A stretch of 64,000 nt of DNA. It comes from DYRB01 sp963845265 (GTDB taxonomy: Bacteria; Pseudomonadota; Gammaproteobacteria; Chromatiales; Chromatiaceae). A program made the position numbers and the translations under genes. Within the stretch, counting starts at the first letter, position 1. Every line of letters begins with the position of its first letter. Where the stretch lies: assembly GCA_963845265.1 (NCBI GenBank), contig CAWJRN010000018.1:310001-374000 (forward strand), written 5' to 3'. Positions 7,422 through 16,323 of the stretch are shown here, piece by piece. The notes beneath the pieces are model-generated. The model saw nothing but the letters and a program-made list of their open reading frames with translations. It had not been told where the DNA came from and ran no database searches.

Positions 7422-9465
7422 GCGCCAGCCCGACGAGGGCCACCTGGACCAGGTACGCATCGTCGCGGCCACTCTGCTGGTGGCGGTCGCCTACCTGCCC
7501 CTGGCGGGCCACCTGTCGCTGCAGGTCAGCGGCTTCGTCGGGGCCATGCTGCTGTTGCGCCTCGCCGCGGTCCGCTGGCCGGTCCTGGCCCCGGGACGTT
7601 GGGCCCTGCTGCCCCTGACGCTGATTGGGGTGGGGGTGGTCTTCGATGCCTACTTCAGCATCGTCGGACGCGATGCCGGCAGCGCCCTGCTGGCGGTCAT
7701 GCTGGCCCTCAAAACCCTGGAGCTGCGCAGCCCCAGGGATCTGCGCCTGCTGCTGGTCTTGTTCGGGTTCCTGATTGTCAGTCACTTCCTCTTCGACCAG
7801 TCCGCGGTCCTGGCCCTGTACCTGGCGACCCTGGTGCTCGCCGATCTGGCCCTGATGGCGGACTTGATCGCGAGACCGGCTGCCCGACCCCTGTACAGCG
7901 CCCTGCGCCTCGCCGGCACCCTGACCCTGCAGGCCCTGCCCCTGACCTTGGTCTTGTTCCTGCTCTTTCCGCGGCTGAGCGCGCCCCTGTGGAACCTGGG
8001 TAACCAACAGCCGCGAGGGGTCACCGGCATGAGCGACACCATGGAGCCGGGTTCGGTCGCTGAGCTGGTGATCTCCGGCGAGCCGGCCTTCCGGGTGCGC
8101 TTCGATGGGCCTGCCCCGCCCCAGGCCCTGCTCTATTGGCGCGGTCTGGTCCTGTGGGATTATGACGGGCGCCGCTGGTCCCAGGGCGACCCGGCGCGCA
8201 TGCCCGAGGCGCGGCCCAGCTTGACCCAGAGCGCGGAACAGATCGGCTACGAGGTGGTGCTGGAGCCGACCAATCAGCGCTGGCTCTACGCCCTCGACCT
8301 GCCCCTGTCCGCGCCGGAGGGGGCCGGCCTGGATGGCGACTTCCAGCTCACCGCGGCGCGGCGGGTGCGCTCGGTCATGCGCTACCGGGCGGCCTCCGCC
8401 ACCCGCTATAACACCGGCCCCCTGGACCTGGACCAGGAGGTCGCTGGCTTGCAGCTCCCCGGCAATATCACGCCGCGCATGCGCGACCTGGTGGCGGGCT
8501 GGCAGGCCGGGGATGCACCGCCGGCCCAGGTCGTGGAGCGCGCCCTGGCACACATCCGCAGTGCGGATTTCTATTACACCCTGCTGCCCCCCGCCCTGGG
8601 GGACAACCCGACCGACCAGTTCCTGTTCGAGACCAAGCGCGGTTTCTGCGAGCACTATGCCGGCGCCTTTGCCGTATTGATGCGCCTCGCCGACATCCCG
8701 ACGCGCATCGTGCTGGGATACCAGGGGGCGGAGTTATCCCCGTGGGGCACCTGGTACCTGGTCAGCCAGGCCGAGGCCCATGCCTGGGCGGAGGTGTGGC
8801 TCGAGGGGCAGGGCTGGGTGCGGGTCGATCCGACCTCCGCCATCGCCCCACAGCGCGTCGAGCGCGGAGGCCTGTTCGACCGGCTCGGTGCCGGCACCCC
8901 GTTGCGCTTCCAACTGGACGAGACGGGGCTACTGGTGCGCACCGTGCAACGGCTGCGGCTGCTCGCCAGTGGTGCCGGGGTCGTCTGGCAGGACTGGGTG
9001 CTGGACTTTTCCCTGGCCCGGCAGGAACAGATCCTGGAGCGCTTTGGCCTCGCCCACCTGCGCCAGTATGGCCTGGCGTTGGCCATGGTCGTGGGCCTGA
9101 CCCTGGTCCTTGCCGTGCTGATCGCTGTCCTGGTGCGGCCGGTCCCGCGCCCGCCGCTGGAACGGGTTTATGGCACTTTCTGTGAGCGACTGGCGCGCAT
9201 CGGCTTGCCGCGGGCCGCCGGCGAGGGGCCCCAGGACTATGCCCGCCGGGTGGTCGCCGCCAGGTCGGACCTGGCCGAGGCAGTCGCGGCCTTCATGGCC
9301 ATCTACCTGCCCGCACGCTACCGCGACGGCACCGATCCCCGGCAGGTGCGGTTGCTGAGGTCGGGCCTGCGTCGGTTTCGGCCCAAGCAGAAGGCTCCAG
9401 GTATGTCAGCCAAGAATGCCCAACAGGGCCCGCCCGACCCCCGCCAGGCTCTCCCCGGCGATTAA
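7414..9465 (+). CDS. TgpA-type membrane transglutaminase-like protein (DUF3488 + transglutaminase core)
   Basis: A 683-residue protein. Six or so N-terminal membrane helices (about 17-190) form the DUF3488 region. A periplasmic transglutaminase-like domain follows with Cys412 in GFCEHYAGAFAVLMRLADIPTR, His456 in AEAHAWAEVW and Asp472 in VRVDPTS, the expected Cys-His-Asp triad. One more helix lies near 548-575, followed by a cytoplasmic tail. ATG 7414 overlaps the DUF58 stop by eight bases. In Pseudomonas aeruginosa TgpA is a viability-linked periplasmic protein; the substrate is unknown. The last 60 bp overlap the convergent OPT gene. Confidence 0.92.
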   Translation: MGKRQPDEGHLDQVRIVAATLLVAVAYLPLAGHLSLQVSGFVGAMLLLRLAAVRWPVLAPGRWALLPLTLIGVGVVFDAYFSIVGRDAGSALLAVMLALKTLELRSPRDLRLLLVLFGFLIVSHFLFDQSAVLALYLATLVLADLALMADLIARPAARPLYSALRLAGTLTLQALPLTLVLFLLFPRLSAPLWNLGNQQPRGVTGMSDTMEPGSVAELVISGEPAFRVRFDGPAPPQALLYWRGLVLWDYDGRRWSQGDPARMPEARPSLTQSAEQIGYEVVLEPTNQRWLYALDLPLSAPEGAGLDGDFQLTAARRVRSVMRYRAASATRYNTGPLDLDQEVAGLQLPGNITPRMRDLVAGWQAGDAPPAQVVERALAHIRSADFYYTLLPPALGDNPTDQFLFETKRGFCEHYAGAFAVLMRLADIPTRIVLGYQGAELSPWGTWYLVSQAEAHAWAEVWLEGQGWVRVDPTSAIAPQRVERGGLFDRLGAGTPLRFQLDETGLLVRTVQRLRLLASGAGVVWQDWVLDFSLARQEQILERFGLAHLRQYGLALAMVVGLTLVLAVLIAVLVRPVPRPPLERVYGTFCERLARIGLPRAAGEGPQDYARRVVAARSDLAEAVAAFMAIYLPARYRDGTDPRQVRLLRSGLRRFRPKQKAPGMSAKNAQQGPPDPRQALPGD

Positions 9466-11151
9466 CCCGGAGGCGGCGGCGATGAGAAACCGTTGCGCCA
9501 GGGTCGGCTGCCAGCGCTGCAGGGCCTTGGCCAGGACGCTGCCCAAGAACATGGTGATCGACAAGTGAGCGGGTATCACCATGGCCAGCCCGAAGGCCGG
9601 CATGCTCGGCAGCCAACCCGGGCCGCGTCGGTGCTCGATGACCGATGCGGTTATGCCGATCAGCACGGCGACGACCAGGGCCCATAGGGCGCTCGTTGGT
9701 GTGGAGCCGAGCCCGGCGCTCAGGGTCTCGGCCACCACCTTCCATGTGGCCACGGCCGGGGCTGGCCACTCCTCCGTGATCAACATGCCCCCAGGGTCTG
9801 GCACCAGTCGCAGATAGACCAGGCTGCCGACCAGGCTGCCGGTGAGGACGCCGAAGAGCTGGGCAATGACCTGGGCCTGAGGTGGTGCGCCGATGGCGTG
9901 ACCGACCTTGAAGTCATTGAGCAGGTCCGCGCTCTGGCCCGCCGCCCCGCCGGCCACATTGGCACCGATCAGGTTGGCGGTCATCTCCCCGGGCGCGACG
10001 ATGCCCGTACTCAACTGGGACACCTTGCCGATGGCGCCGATGGGAGGGATACCGGTCTCTCCCACGACCCGGGAGGCGACCATGGCCAGCAGGAAGGCGA
10101 TGGGTACTGCCAGGGCGGCGATGGCCCAATGGATGCCGAAGATGTGCACCTGCGCCACGACGACGAGGGCGCTCGCCACCGTGACGCCGATGAGGCGCGC
10201 GACGGTGCCGCCGTCGCCGACTGACTGTATGCGCGCCCCTGCCTGGCGTCGGTGGGCCAGGGTCTGGAGCAACAATCGGGTCAGGGTGGAGGCGACCATC
10301 AGGGCAACCCCGGGCCACAGCAGCCATTCGATCATGGGCCCGAACCAACTCGCCGCCGGGTCGTCGGGTCCTGGGGTGATGAAGCCCTGACTCAGACCCC
10401 AGGGCCCGATCAGGCCCCAGGCGACCAGGCCGCCGAGCAGCAGCGACACCCCTGCCCGGAAGCCGATAATGGCCCCGAAGCCGGCCAGCATCAGGGAGGG
10501 CTCCAGGCCCAGGGTCAGATTCTTGGCGGTGATGCCGCCGTAGCCAGCCAGGCTACCGGTCGCGGGAAACAACATGCCAAGGTTTGGCCTGGGGAGCCGC
10601 AGCCAGCCGTCGTCGAGCCACTTCAGGGTGCCGGCCAGGAGCGTGCCGCCCAGCAACACGCGCAGTTTGAGGGCGGCCTCTCGACCCTGTTCGAACAGCT
10701 CCAACAGGGTTTCCGCCGTGGCTCGCCCGGTGGGGAAGGCTAGGTTCGAGCGCAGGATCAGAGACTCGCGCAGGTACCAGGCGACCCAGATACCCAGAAA
10801 GCTCACCGAGAAGACCCAGGCGATCAGTTGCCCCTGGGGCAGGTTGGAACCGCTCAGCATGGCCAACGCCGGTATGGGCGCCACCAGGCCACCGGAGATG
10901 ATGTTGGCCGAGGACGAGGCCGTGGTCTGGCTGATGTTGGCCTCGCCCGGCCCCAGGGCCAAGCCCGCCCGCAACCTGGCTACCAGGGCCCAGAAGCCGG
11001 AGGCGACCAGCAGGGCGATGATGGAGACATTGAACGACCAACCGATCTTCAGCCCTGAATACACGTTGCAGGGGGTCAGGAAGGCACCCAGCAGCATGCC
11101 GGTAAAGACGGCGCGCGCCGTCAGGTGTCGGGTAGTCGTTGGGCTCGGCAT
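9406..11151 (-). CDS. OPT family oligopeptide/metallophore transporter
   Basis: A 581-residue polytopic membrane protein with about 14 hydrophobic segments. OPT features are visible: FTGMLLGAFLTPCNVYSGLKIGWSFNVSI near the N-terminus, TTASSSANIISGG, LAFPTGRATAETL, and GETGIPPIGAIGKVSQL in the second half. The family moves peptides or metal chelates with protons across the inner membrane. The gene is monocistronic and convergent with the TgpA gene, with a 60-bp 3' overlap (9406-9465). The substrate cannot be told from sequence. Confidence 0.9.
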   Translation of the reverse strand: MPSPTTTRHLTARAVFTGMLLGAFLTPCNVYSGLKIGWSFNVSIIALLVASGFWALVARLRAGLALGPGEANISQTTASSSANIISGGLVAPIPALAMLSGSNLPQGQLIAWVFSVSFLGIWVAWYLRESLILRSNLAFPTGRATAETLLELFEQGREAALKLRVLLGGTLLAGTLKWLDDGWLRLPRPNLGMLFPATGSLAGYGGITAKNLTLGLEPSLMLAGFGAIIGFRAGVSLLLGGLVAWGLIGPWGLSQGFITPGPDDPAASWFGPMIEWLLWPGVALMVASTLTRLLLQTLAHRRQAGARIQSVGDGGTVARLIGVTVASALVVVAQVHIFGIHWAIAALAVPIAFLLAMVASRVVGETGIPPIGAIGKVSQLSTGIVAPGEMTANLIGANVAGGAAGQSADLLNDFKVGHAIGAPPQAQVIAQLFGVLTGSLVGSLVYLRLVPDPGGMLITEEWPAPAVATWKVVAETLSAGLGSTPTSALWALVVAVLIGITASVIEHRRGPGWLPSMPAFGLAMVIPAHLSITMFLGSVLAKALQRWQPTLAQRFLIAAASGLIAGESLAGVGRALLGILG

Positions 11152-11315
11152 CGGGGTTCCGCGGCATCGAAGGACCGCGATACCTTAACATCGAACCTGG
11201 GAGTCCCGGGGGAGACCGCGGGGCAGGCGCTCTGCGCCGCGGGGTTGCGGGGGCGCAGACCGTCTGCGGAATGCCTTTTCTTACGCCGTCGCGGTCCTGA
11301 TCTACGGCCCTGGCA

Positions 11316-12809
11316 TCACTCGTCGGTCGGAGCGCAGACTCCGGTCTTGGAGGGATTGCTGGAGTCGCACCGAGCGAGCGATTTGCCCTTGCGGTCGAGC
11401 AGGCTGCCGGTCCAATTGCCGCCGCCGGTGAGGGCGATATCCATATAGCCGAACTCGCTGACGCCAAAGCCCACGGCTGTGGCATCGTCGATGGTCACGG
11501 AGAAGGGGGCCGCGGGGTGGTTGCCGGCGAGCGCAACGCCACTATTGCCGACGATGAGCTGGTTCGGTAGCTCGCTCGGTCGCTCGAAGCCGATGGTCTG
11601 GAAGCGGTGCATGTGGCCGGACAGGATCAGGTGGATCGGCTTCGGCAGGGGGTGGGTGGCGAAGGCGGTCTGGAGGGTCTTGTCGATGACGGCGTATTGG
11701 CCCGAGGCGTCCAGCTCGGTCTTGGGGGTGTCGTGGTCCGCTTTCTTCAGGCCCCATAGGGGACGATGGCTCTCCAGCCATATCGCGTTGGCCGCGGGGG
11801 CATCCTTCACCAGAGACTGTATCTGCTCGAACTGGGCGTTGAAGTGCTCTTGGTGCAGTGTGCCCTGGTCGCAGGCATTGGCGGAGTCGAGCACGATAAC
11901 GGAGAGCCCGCCCAGGTCGACGCGGTAGGGCTGACGGAAGATCAGCGGTTGCGAGGCCTCCGCCGGCGGGCAGGTCTGCTGGCCGCCGCTGCCCTGGACC
12001 AGGGTCGAGCCCGGGTCCAGGAGATAGAAGAAGCCTGGCCCCGCTCGGCTGCAAAGCTCGTGGTTGCCGCGGGCGGCGACCCAGGGGGCGGCGGCGAGCA
12101 GCTTGGTGGCGGGGTCGAAGAAGTCGTGCTTCCACGCCTTCCAGGTGTCGGGGGTGTCGCTGCCGATGCTGTTCTGGCCGTAGTAAGGGCCGGAAAGGGT
12201 GCAGGTCACGCTCGGCGTGTTGTCGCCGGCGTCGTAGACGTGGACCTTCTCGCTTTTACCAGCGGCCTGCTTGATCTTGATCGACCCCGGGGTGCCCCGG
12301 TAGTTGTAGTCCCCCATGTGCAAAACCAGGTCGGGGGCCGGATCGGCCTTGGCGGCGTCGTCCGCCATTTCGCCGAAGGGCCACTCCTTGTCTTTGTCGC
12401 AGCCCTTCTGGTCGTCCGGTTTGCAGCCCGTGTCGCCGAATACCGCGATGTGGGAGACGGCGGCGGGGACGGCCGGCAGGTGCAGGGAGGTGCCGTGGAC
12501 GTCCATCCGGGAGCCGTCCGTCGGATAGACGGCCTCGCAGACCGTCACGTCGAAGCTGTCCTTGTCCGGGTTGCTGCGTGCCGTCATGGGCTGCCTGTCG
12601 CCCTTGCCGCCCGCGGGCTTCAGCGCAGGGCAGTCTGCGCCGGCCTTGTCGATGACGACCCTGGCCAGGGCGAACTGGGCGCCCGTGTCGGTCTGGCCGA
12701 GCACGACGTAGCCGGCCATCGGGTCCTTGTCACCGGCCTGCGGGACTTGCGGCAGTGCGCAGGCGGCGATGCTGAGCGCTGCAAGAGCAGCGCGTCGGGA
12801 TCTCTCCAT
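11316..12809 (-). CDS. Secreted calcineurin-like metallophosphoesterase
   Basis: A 497-residue protein with a probable signal peptide (MERSRRAALAALSIAACALPQVPQA; a lipobox is not clear). The metallophosphoesterase motifs occur in order: AVFGDTGC, LHMGDYNYRG, AARGNHELC and LILSGHMHRFQ, supplying the dinuclear-metal Asp/Asn/His ligands. An N-terminal segment of about 110 residues precedes the catalytic fold. Several Cys residues fit a disulfide-bonded periplasmic or extracellular enzyme. The natural substrate is not evident. It is transcribed alone, between an OPT transporter and ntrC. Confidence 0.85.
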   Translation of the reverse strand: MERSRRAALAALSIAACALPQVPQAGDKDPMAGYVVLGQTDTGAQFALARVVIDKAGADCPALKPAGGKGDRQPMTARSNPDKDSFDVTVCEAVYPTDGSRMDVHGTSLHLPAVPAAVSHIAVFGDTGCKPDDQKGCDKDKEWPFGEMADDAAKADPAPDLVLHMGDYNYRGTPGSIKIKQAAGKSEKVHVYDAGDNTPSVTCTLSGPYYGQNSIGSDTPDTWKAWKHDFFDPATKLLAAAPWVAARGNHELCSRAGPGFFYLLDPGSTLVQGSGGQQTCPPAEASQPLIFRQPYRVDLGGLSVIVLDSANACDQGTLHQEHFNAQFEQIQSLVKDAPAANAIWLESHRPLWGLKKADHDTPKTELDASGQYAVIDKTLQTAFATHPLPKPIHLILSGHMHRFQTIGFERPSELPNQLIVGNSGVALAGNHPAAPFSVTIDDATAVGFGVSEFGYMDIALTGGGNWTGSLLDRKGKSLARCDSSNPSKTGVCAPTDE

Positions 12810-12903
12810 CTTAGTGTCCTCGGGGTTGCTGTCTTTGTGTTCGGCTCGGCGCAGTGCCGCACAAGATGGGAAGTGACCGATTGGGCACTACGCAATTCCC
12901 CCG

Positions 12904-14331
12904 CTAGGAGGCGTCGTCTTCATCGTCGGCGGAGCCGGCGTCGAGCTGGAGTTCCTTGATCTTTCTGGTGAGGGTGTTCCGCCCCCAACCGAGCAGGCGG
13001 GCGGCCTCCTGACGGCGGCCGGCGGTGTGCTCCAGGGCCGCCTGGATCAGAATCTGCTCGAAGGCGGGCAGGGCGGTTTCCAGTAGATTCAGTTGGCCTT
13101 GTTGCAAGGCCCGCTGGACCCATTGGCGTAGTGCGTCTTCCCAGCGCTCATCGGCGCATGCGTCGGTGCGCAGGGCGTTCAGCTCTGGGGGCAGGTCCCC
13201 GGCGTCAATCTCTTTGCCGGAGGCCATGACAGTGAGCCAGCGGGCGGTGTTCTCCAATTGCCGTACATTGCCGGGCCAGTCGAGACGCTTGAGTTGGTCG
13301 GCTGCGCTGGGCCGCAGAACCTTGGGGTCGCAACCGATCTCCTGGGCTGCCTGGCTGAGGAAGTGGCGCATCAGCAGGGGAATATCCTCGCGCCGCTCGC
13401 GGAGCGCGGGCAGGTGGATCCTGATCACGTTGAGGCGATGGAAGAGGTCTTCGCGGAAGCGGCCTTGGCGGACCAATTCTTCAAGGTGCTGGTGGGTGGC
13501 GGCAATGATGCGGACATCGACCTTGGTGGGGGCAACTCCGCCCACACGGTAGAAGGCCCCGTCGGCGAGTACGCGCAGGAGCCTGGTCTGGAGTTCGGCC
13601 GGCATATCGCCGATCTCGTCCAGGAACAGGGTCCCGCCGTCGGCCTGCTCGAAACGCCCCTCGCGGCGCGCCTGGGCTCCTGTGAAGGCACCGCGCTCGT
13701 GGCCGAATAGCTCGGACTCAAGCAGGTCGCGGGGGATGGCAGCCATATTCAGGGCGATGAAGGGCTTGTCGGCCCTGGGGCTGTGACGGTGCAGGGCACT
13801 GGCAACCAGCTCCTTACCGGTGCCGGACTCGCCGTTGATCAGCACCGTGATATTGGATCGCGCCAGGCGGCCGATGGCCCGATAGACCTCCTGCATGGCA
13901 GGGGCCTCGCCGATGATGTCCGGCGTGCCCGCCGGGGTGGGCTCGGTAGGGACCTCTTCCTGACGGCTACGGCAGGCGCGGCGGACCTGATCGACGGCCT
14001 CGTCGAGGTCAAAGGGCTTGGGCAGGTACTCGAAGGCGCCGCCATGAAAGGCGGAGACGGCGCTGTCCAGATCGGAGTGGGCTGTCATGATGATGACCGG
14101 CAGCGCTGGGTAGCGGGCGTTGACCTGTCGCAGCAGGTCGAGACCGTCGATGCCGGGCATGCGGATGTCGGTGAGGATCACATCCGGCAGGTCGCGTTGC
14201 AGTGCCTCCATCACTCCGACACCGTTGGAAAAGGTGGAGACATCCATATCGGCCTTGTGCAAGGCGCGCTCTAGGACCCAACGGATGGAGCGGTCGTCGT
14301 CGATGACCCAAACCTTGGGCGCTCTAGTCAT
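12904..14331 (-). CDS. ntrC: Nitrogen regulation response regulator NtrC (NRI, GlnG)
   Basis: A 475-residue sigma-54 activator. The receiver domain has the acidic pocket DDD (11-13) and phospho-acceptor Asp55 in LTDIRMPG. The AAA+ domain shows Walker A GESGTGKE, the sigma-54 contact loop GAFTGA, and GGTLFLDEIGDMP. The C-terminal Fis-type helix-turn-helix is RRQEAARLLGWGRNTLTRKIKEL. The start ATG 14331 overlaps the 3' end of ntrB by eight bases, so translation is coupled. NtrC activates glnA and other nitrogen genes when phosphorylated by NtrB. The length is normal (E. coli 469). Confidence 0.96.
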   Translation of the reverse strand: MTRAPKVWVIDDDRSIRWVLERALHKADMDVSTFSNGVGVMEALQRDLPDVILTDIRMPGIDGLDLLRQVNARYPALPVIIMTAHSDLDSAVSAFHGGAFEYLPKPFDLDEAVDQVRRACRSRQEEVPTEPTPAGTPDIIGEAPAMQEVYRAIGRLARSNITVLINGESGTGKELVASALHRHSPRADKPFIALNMAAIPRDLLESELFGHERGAFTGAQARREGRFEQADGGTLFLDEIGDMPAELQTRLLRVLADGAFYRVGGVAPTKVDVRIIAATHQHLEELVRQGRFREDLFHRLNVIRIHLPALRERREDIPLLMRHFLSQAAQEIGCDPKVLRPSAADQLKRLDWPGNVRQLENTARWLTVMASGKEIDAGDLPPELNALRTDACADERWEDALRQWVQRALQQGQLNLLETALPAFEQILIQAALEHTAGRRQEAARLLGWGRNTLTRKIKELQLDAGSADDEDDAS

Positions 14332-15406
14332 TTGTCGACTCCAATGGAAGGGAGACCAGGAACTTGGTCTCCCCGGGACGGCTGTCGCACTCGACCAGGC
14401 CGCCGTGCTGATTGATGAGTTCTTGGGCAATGGGCAGCCCGAGCCCGGTACCGCCGTGGTGCCCGGAGACCATGGGGAAGAAGATCCGGTCACGCAGGTG
14501 CTCGGGGACGCCGGGGCCGTTGTCTTCGATCTCGACGCGCATGACCAACCGGTGGCGCTTGTTGCCAATGGTGAATTGGCGCAGGGCGCGGGTGCGCAGG
14601 GTCAGGGTACCGTCGACTCCCGCAGCAGCCACCGCATTGCGGGCGATGTTGAGCAGGGCCTGGACCAGACGGTCTTGGTCCGCGTGGATCTCCGGCAGGC
14701 TCGGGTCGTAGTCGCGGACGATGCGGGGCCCGCGCGGGGATTCTGCAATCAGCAGACCACGCACATGCTCCAGGACGTAGTGGATGTTGACGGCCCGGGG
14801 CTGGGGCATGCGGTTCGGGCCGAGCATGCGGTTCATCAGGGTCTGGAGGCGATCCGCCTCGTGGATGATGATGCGGGTGTATTCGCGCAGGCCCGGGTCG
14901 GGCAGCTCCGCCTCCAGGAGTTGGGCGGCACCACGCAGTCCGCCCAAGGGGTTCTTGATCTCATGGGCCAGGCCGCGGATGAGGGCCTGGGTCGCCTGAT
15001 GCTGGGACAGCAGTTGCTCTTCCCGATTGATCCGCAGTTGTTGGTCGACTTGGTGGAGTTCCACGAGTAGTTCGTCGTGCGCATCGAAATAGTGCAGTGG
15101 CAAGACGGTGCAATTCACCGTGATGGTGCGCCCGTCGGAGAGGACGACATTCAGCTCACGCTCGGTAAAAGGGTGGCGGGTGTCGAGCGCGGTGCGGAAT
15201 CGCTCTTCCACGTCCTGACCGGGGCAGGGGACCAGATCGCTGGCGTGTTGGCCGAGGATGTGGCGGGAGCTCACGTCGAACAACATTTCGCCGGCCGGGT
15301 TGATGTAGCTCAAGCGCAAGTCGGCGCTGAAGAGCAACACGGCTGTGTTGAGGTTGTCGAGGATGGATTTCTCCACGCTCGTCTTTGCGGTGGTCTGCGC
15401 CATCAT
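14324..15406 (-). CDS. ntrB: Nitrogen regulation sensor histidine kinase NtrB (NRII, GlnL)
   Basis: A 360-residue cytoplasmic kinase. The N-terminal PAS domain is at about 10-120. His148 in GLAHEIKNPLGGLRGAAQLL is the phosphorylation site. NIARNAVAAAG is the N box, and IEDNGPGVP and GGTGLGLPIAQEL are the ATP-lid motifs. The start is one of two adjacent ATG codons (15406 or 15403); the frame is open further upstream but that part has no family similarity. Under nitrogen sufficiency NtrB dephosphorylates NtrC through PII. An NtrC-type operator lies about 220 bp upstream, suggesting autoregulation. Confidence 0.95.
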   Translation of the reverse strand: MMAQTTAKTSVEKSILDNLNTAVLLFSADLRLSYINPAGEMLFDVSSRHILGQHASDLVPCPGQDVEERFRTALDTRHPFTERELNVVLSDGRTITVNCTVLPLHYFDAHDELLVELHQVDQQLRINREEQLLSQHQATQALIRGLAHEIKNPLGGLRGAAQLLEAELPDPGLREYTRIIIHEADRLQTLMNRMLGPNRMPQPRAVNIHYVLEHVRGLLIAESPRGPRIVRDYDPSLPEIHADQDRLVQALLNIARNAVAAAGVDGTLTLRTRALRQFTIGNKRHRLVMRVEIEDNGPGVPEHLRDRIFFPMVSGHHGGTGLGLPIAQELINQHGGLVECDSRPGETKFLVSLPLESTND

Positions 15407-15624
15407 GCGAGGGTTCCGGACATCTGGCTGGGCGGGGGCGGGTCGGCAATCTCGACCCCTGGTTCGACGTTCCGTCGGGGCCACGGCTCGCATTAAGTCG
15501 AAGCAAGATCCGCGCCACCATCTGGCGACGGGCTGCGCGGCGGGCCGAGGCGCGCCGAAGGCTGCGACGGTGACCGGGAATCGGCTGTAACAGTGGTTGG
15601 TGCGGTTGCCGCTCGGGGTCGTGG

Positions 15625-15641
15625 TGCACCAGTATGGTGCG
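15625..15641. promoter_or_regulatory. Probable NtrC-binding site upstream of ntrB
   Basis: TGCACCAGTATGGTGCG is a 17-bp dyad, GCACC-N5-GGTGC, matching the enteric NtrC operator pattern. Its centre (15633) is about 227 bp upstream of the ntrB start. Placement before ntrBC fits autoregulation; it also sits downstream of the DUF4124 gene. No convincing sigma-54 promoter was found next to it, so it may act as a repressor site as at E. coli glnLp. Confidence 0.6.
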
Positions 15642-15697
15642 TGCTGGCCGTCGCCAAGCGAACGGACCACCCAAAGCCAGGGCCTGGCCGGTTGGGC

Positions 15698-16201
15698 TTA
15701 AGGCGAGGATTCCGGCTTGAGGAGTGAGAAGGGAATCATTGGGGAGGTTGCAACAAGGATGCCCGCCGCATCCCAGATCTGGGCCTGCAACTGATGACTG
15801 CCGAAGGCAAGGCCCTTGATCGTGAGTTGGGTTCCGGGCGCATCGCCGCCGAGAGGGACTCCGTCCAGGACCACCTCCAGGCGGTGGCCCTCCATCAGGG
15901 CGGGTTCCAGGAGTAGACCGACCTGGACCTGGCCCTCGGCGTCGCGCACGGTGGCTCCCGACTCTGGAGAGAGGATGGCGAATTGCTGATAGGGCCCTGG
16001 CGAGGGCGACCCCGGAGTCGATGGAGCATCTGCTCGGGTCGGGACGGGGTGCGCCTTTCTGAGGGGGACATCCAGGGTCTCGGCGCCGGAGACGGGCCTG
16101 TCCGAATACTGGACCTTGCCGGTGGCATCGGTCCATTTGTAGACCTGCGCGAGGGCAAGCACGGGGAAGAGCAAAAGCATGACGATGAAGGCGCGGCACA
16201 T
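15698..16201 (-). CDS. DUF4124 domain-containing exported protein
   Basis: A 167-residue protein. The signal peptide is MCRAFIVMLLLFPVLALA, followed directly by the DUF4124 motif QVYKWTDATGKVQYSDRP. A proline-rich linker leads to a C-terminal beta-sandwich-like region (LSPESGATVRDAEGQVQVGLLLEPAL to HQLQAQIWDAAG). ATG 16201 is chosen because the signal peptide begins there. The gene lies between glnA and ntrB on the same strand, an arrangement common in Gammaproteobacteria. A terminator separates it from glnA. Its role is unknown; a periplasmic location is likely. Confidence 0.8.
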   Translation of the reverse strand: MCRAFIVMLLLFPVLALAQVYKWTDATGKVQYSDRPVSGAETLDVPLRKAHPVPTRADAPSTPGSPSPGPYQQFAILSPESGATVRDAEGQVQVGLLLEPALMEGHRLEVVLDGVPLGGDAPGTQLTIKGLAFGSHQLQAQIWDAAGILVATSPMIPFSLLKPESSP

Positions 16202-16230
16202 GGGCCGAATATAGCCCAGAGATTGCGGCA

Positions 16231-16260
16231 CAACAAAAAACAACGCCCCTTGCGGGGCGC
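16231..16260 (-). terminator. Rho-independent terminator of glnA
   Basis: On the minus strand, CGCCCC/GGGGCG arms around GCAA (16244-16259) are followed by a T-rich tract, TTGTTTTTTG. It lies about 65 bp past the glnA stop. Confidence 0.75.
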
Positions 16261-16323
16261 TGCGTGTAGGTCATGTGACCTGGTCCGCGAAAACGCCGAC
16301 TCAGTCAGTCGGCGCCCCGAGGA

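Noticed and set aside
6210..8655. Long minus-strand open frames opposite the DUF58 and TgpA genes
   Set aside because: Gln/Gly-rich shadow translations of strongly coding plus-strand genes.
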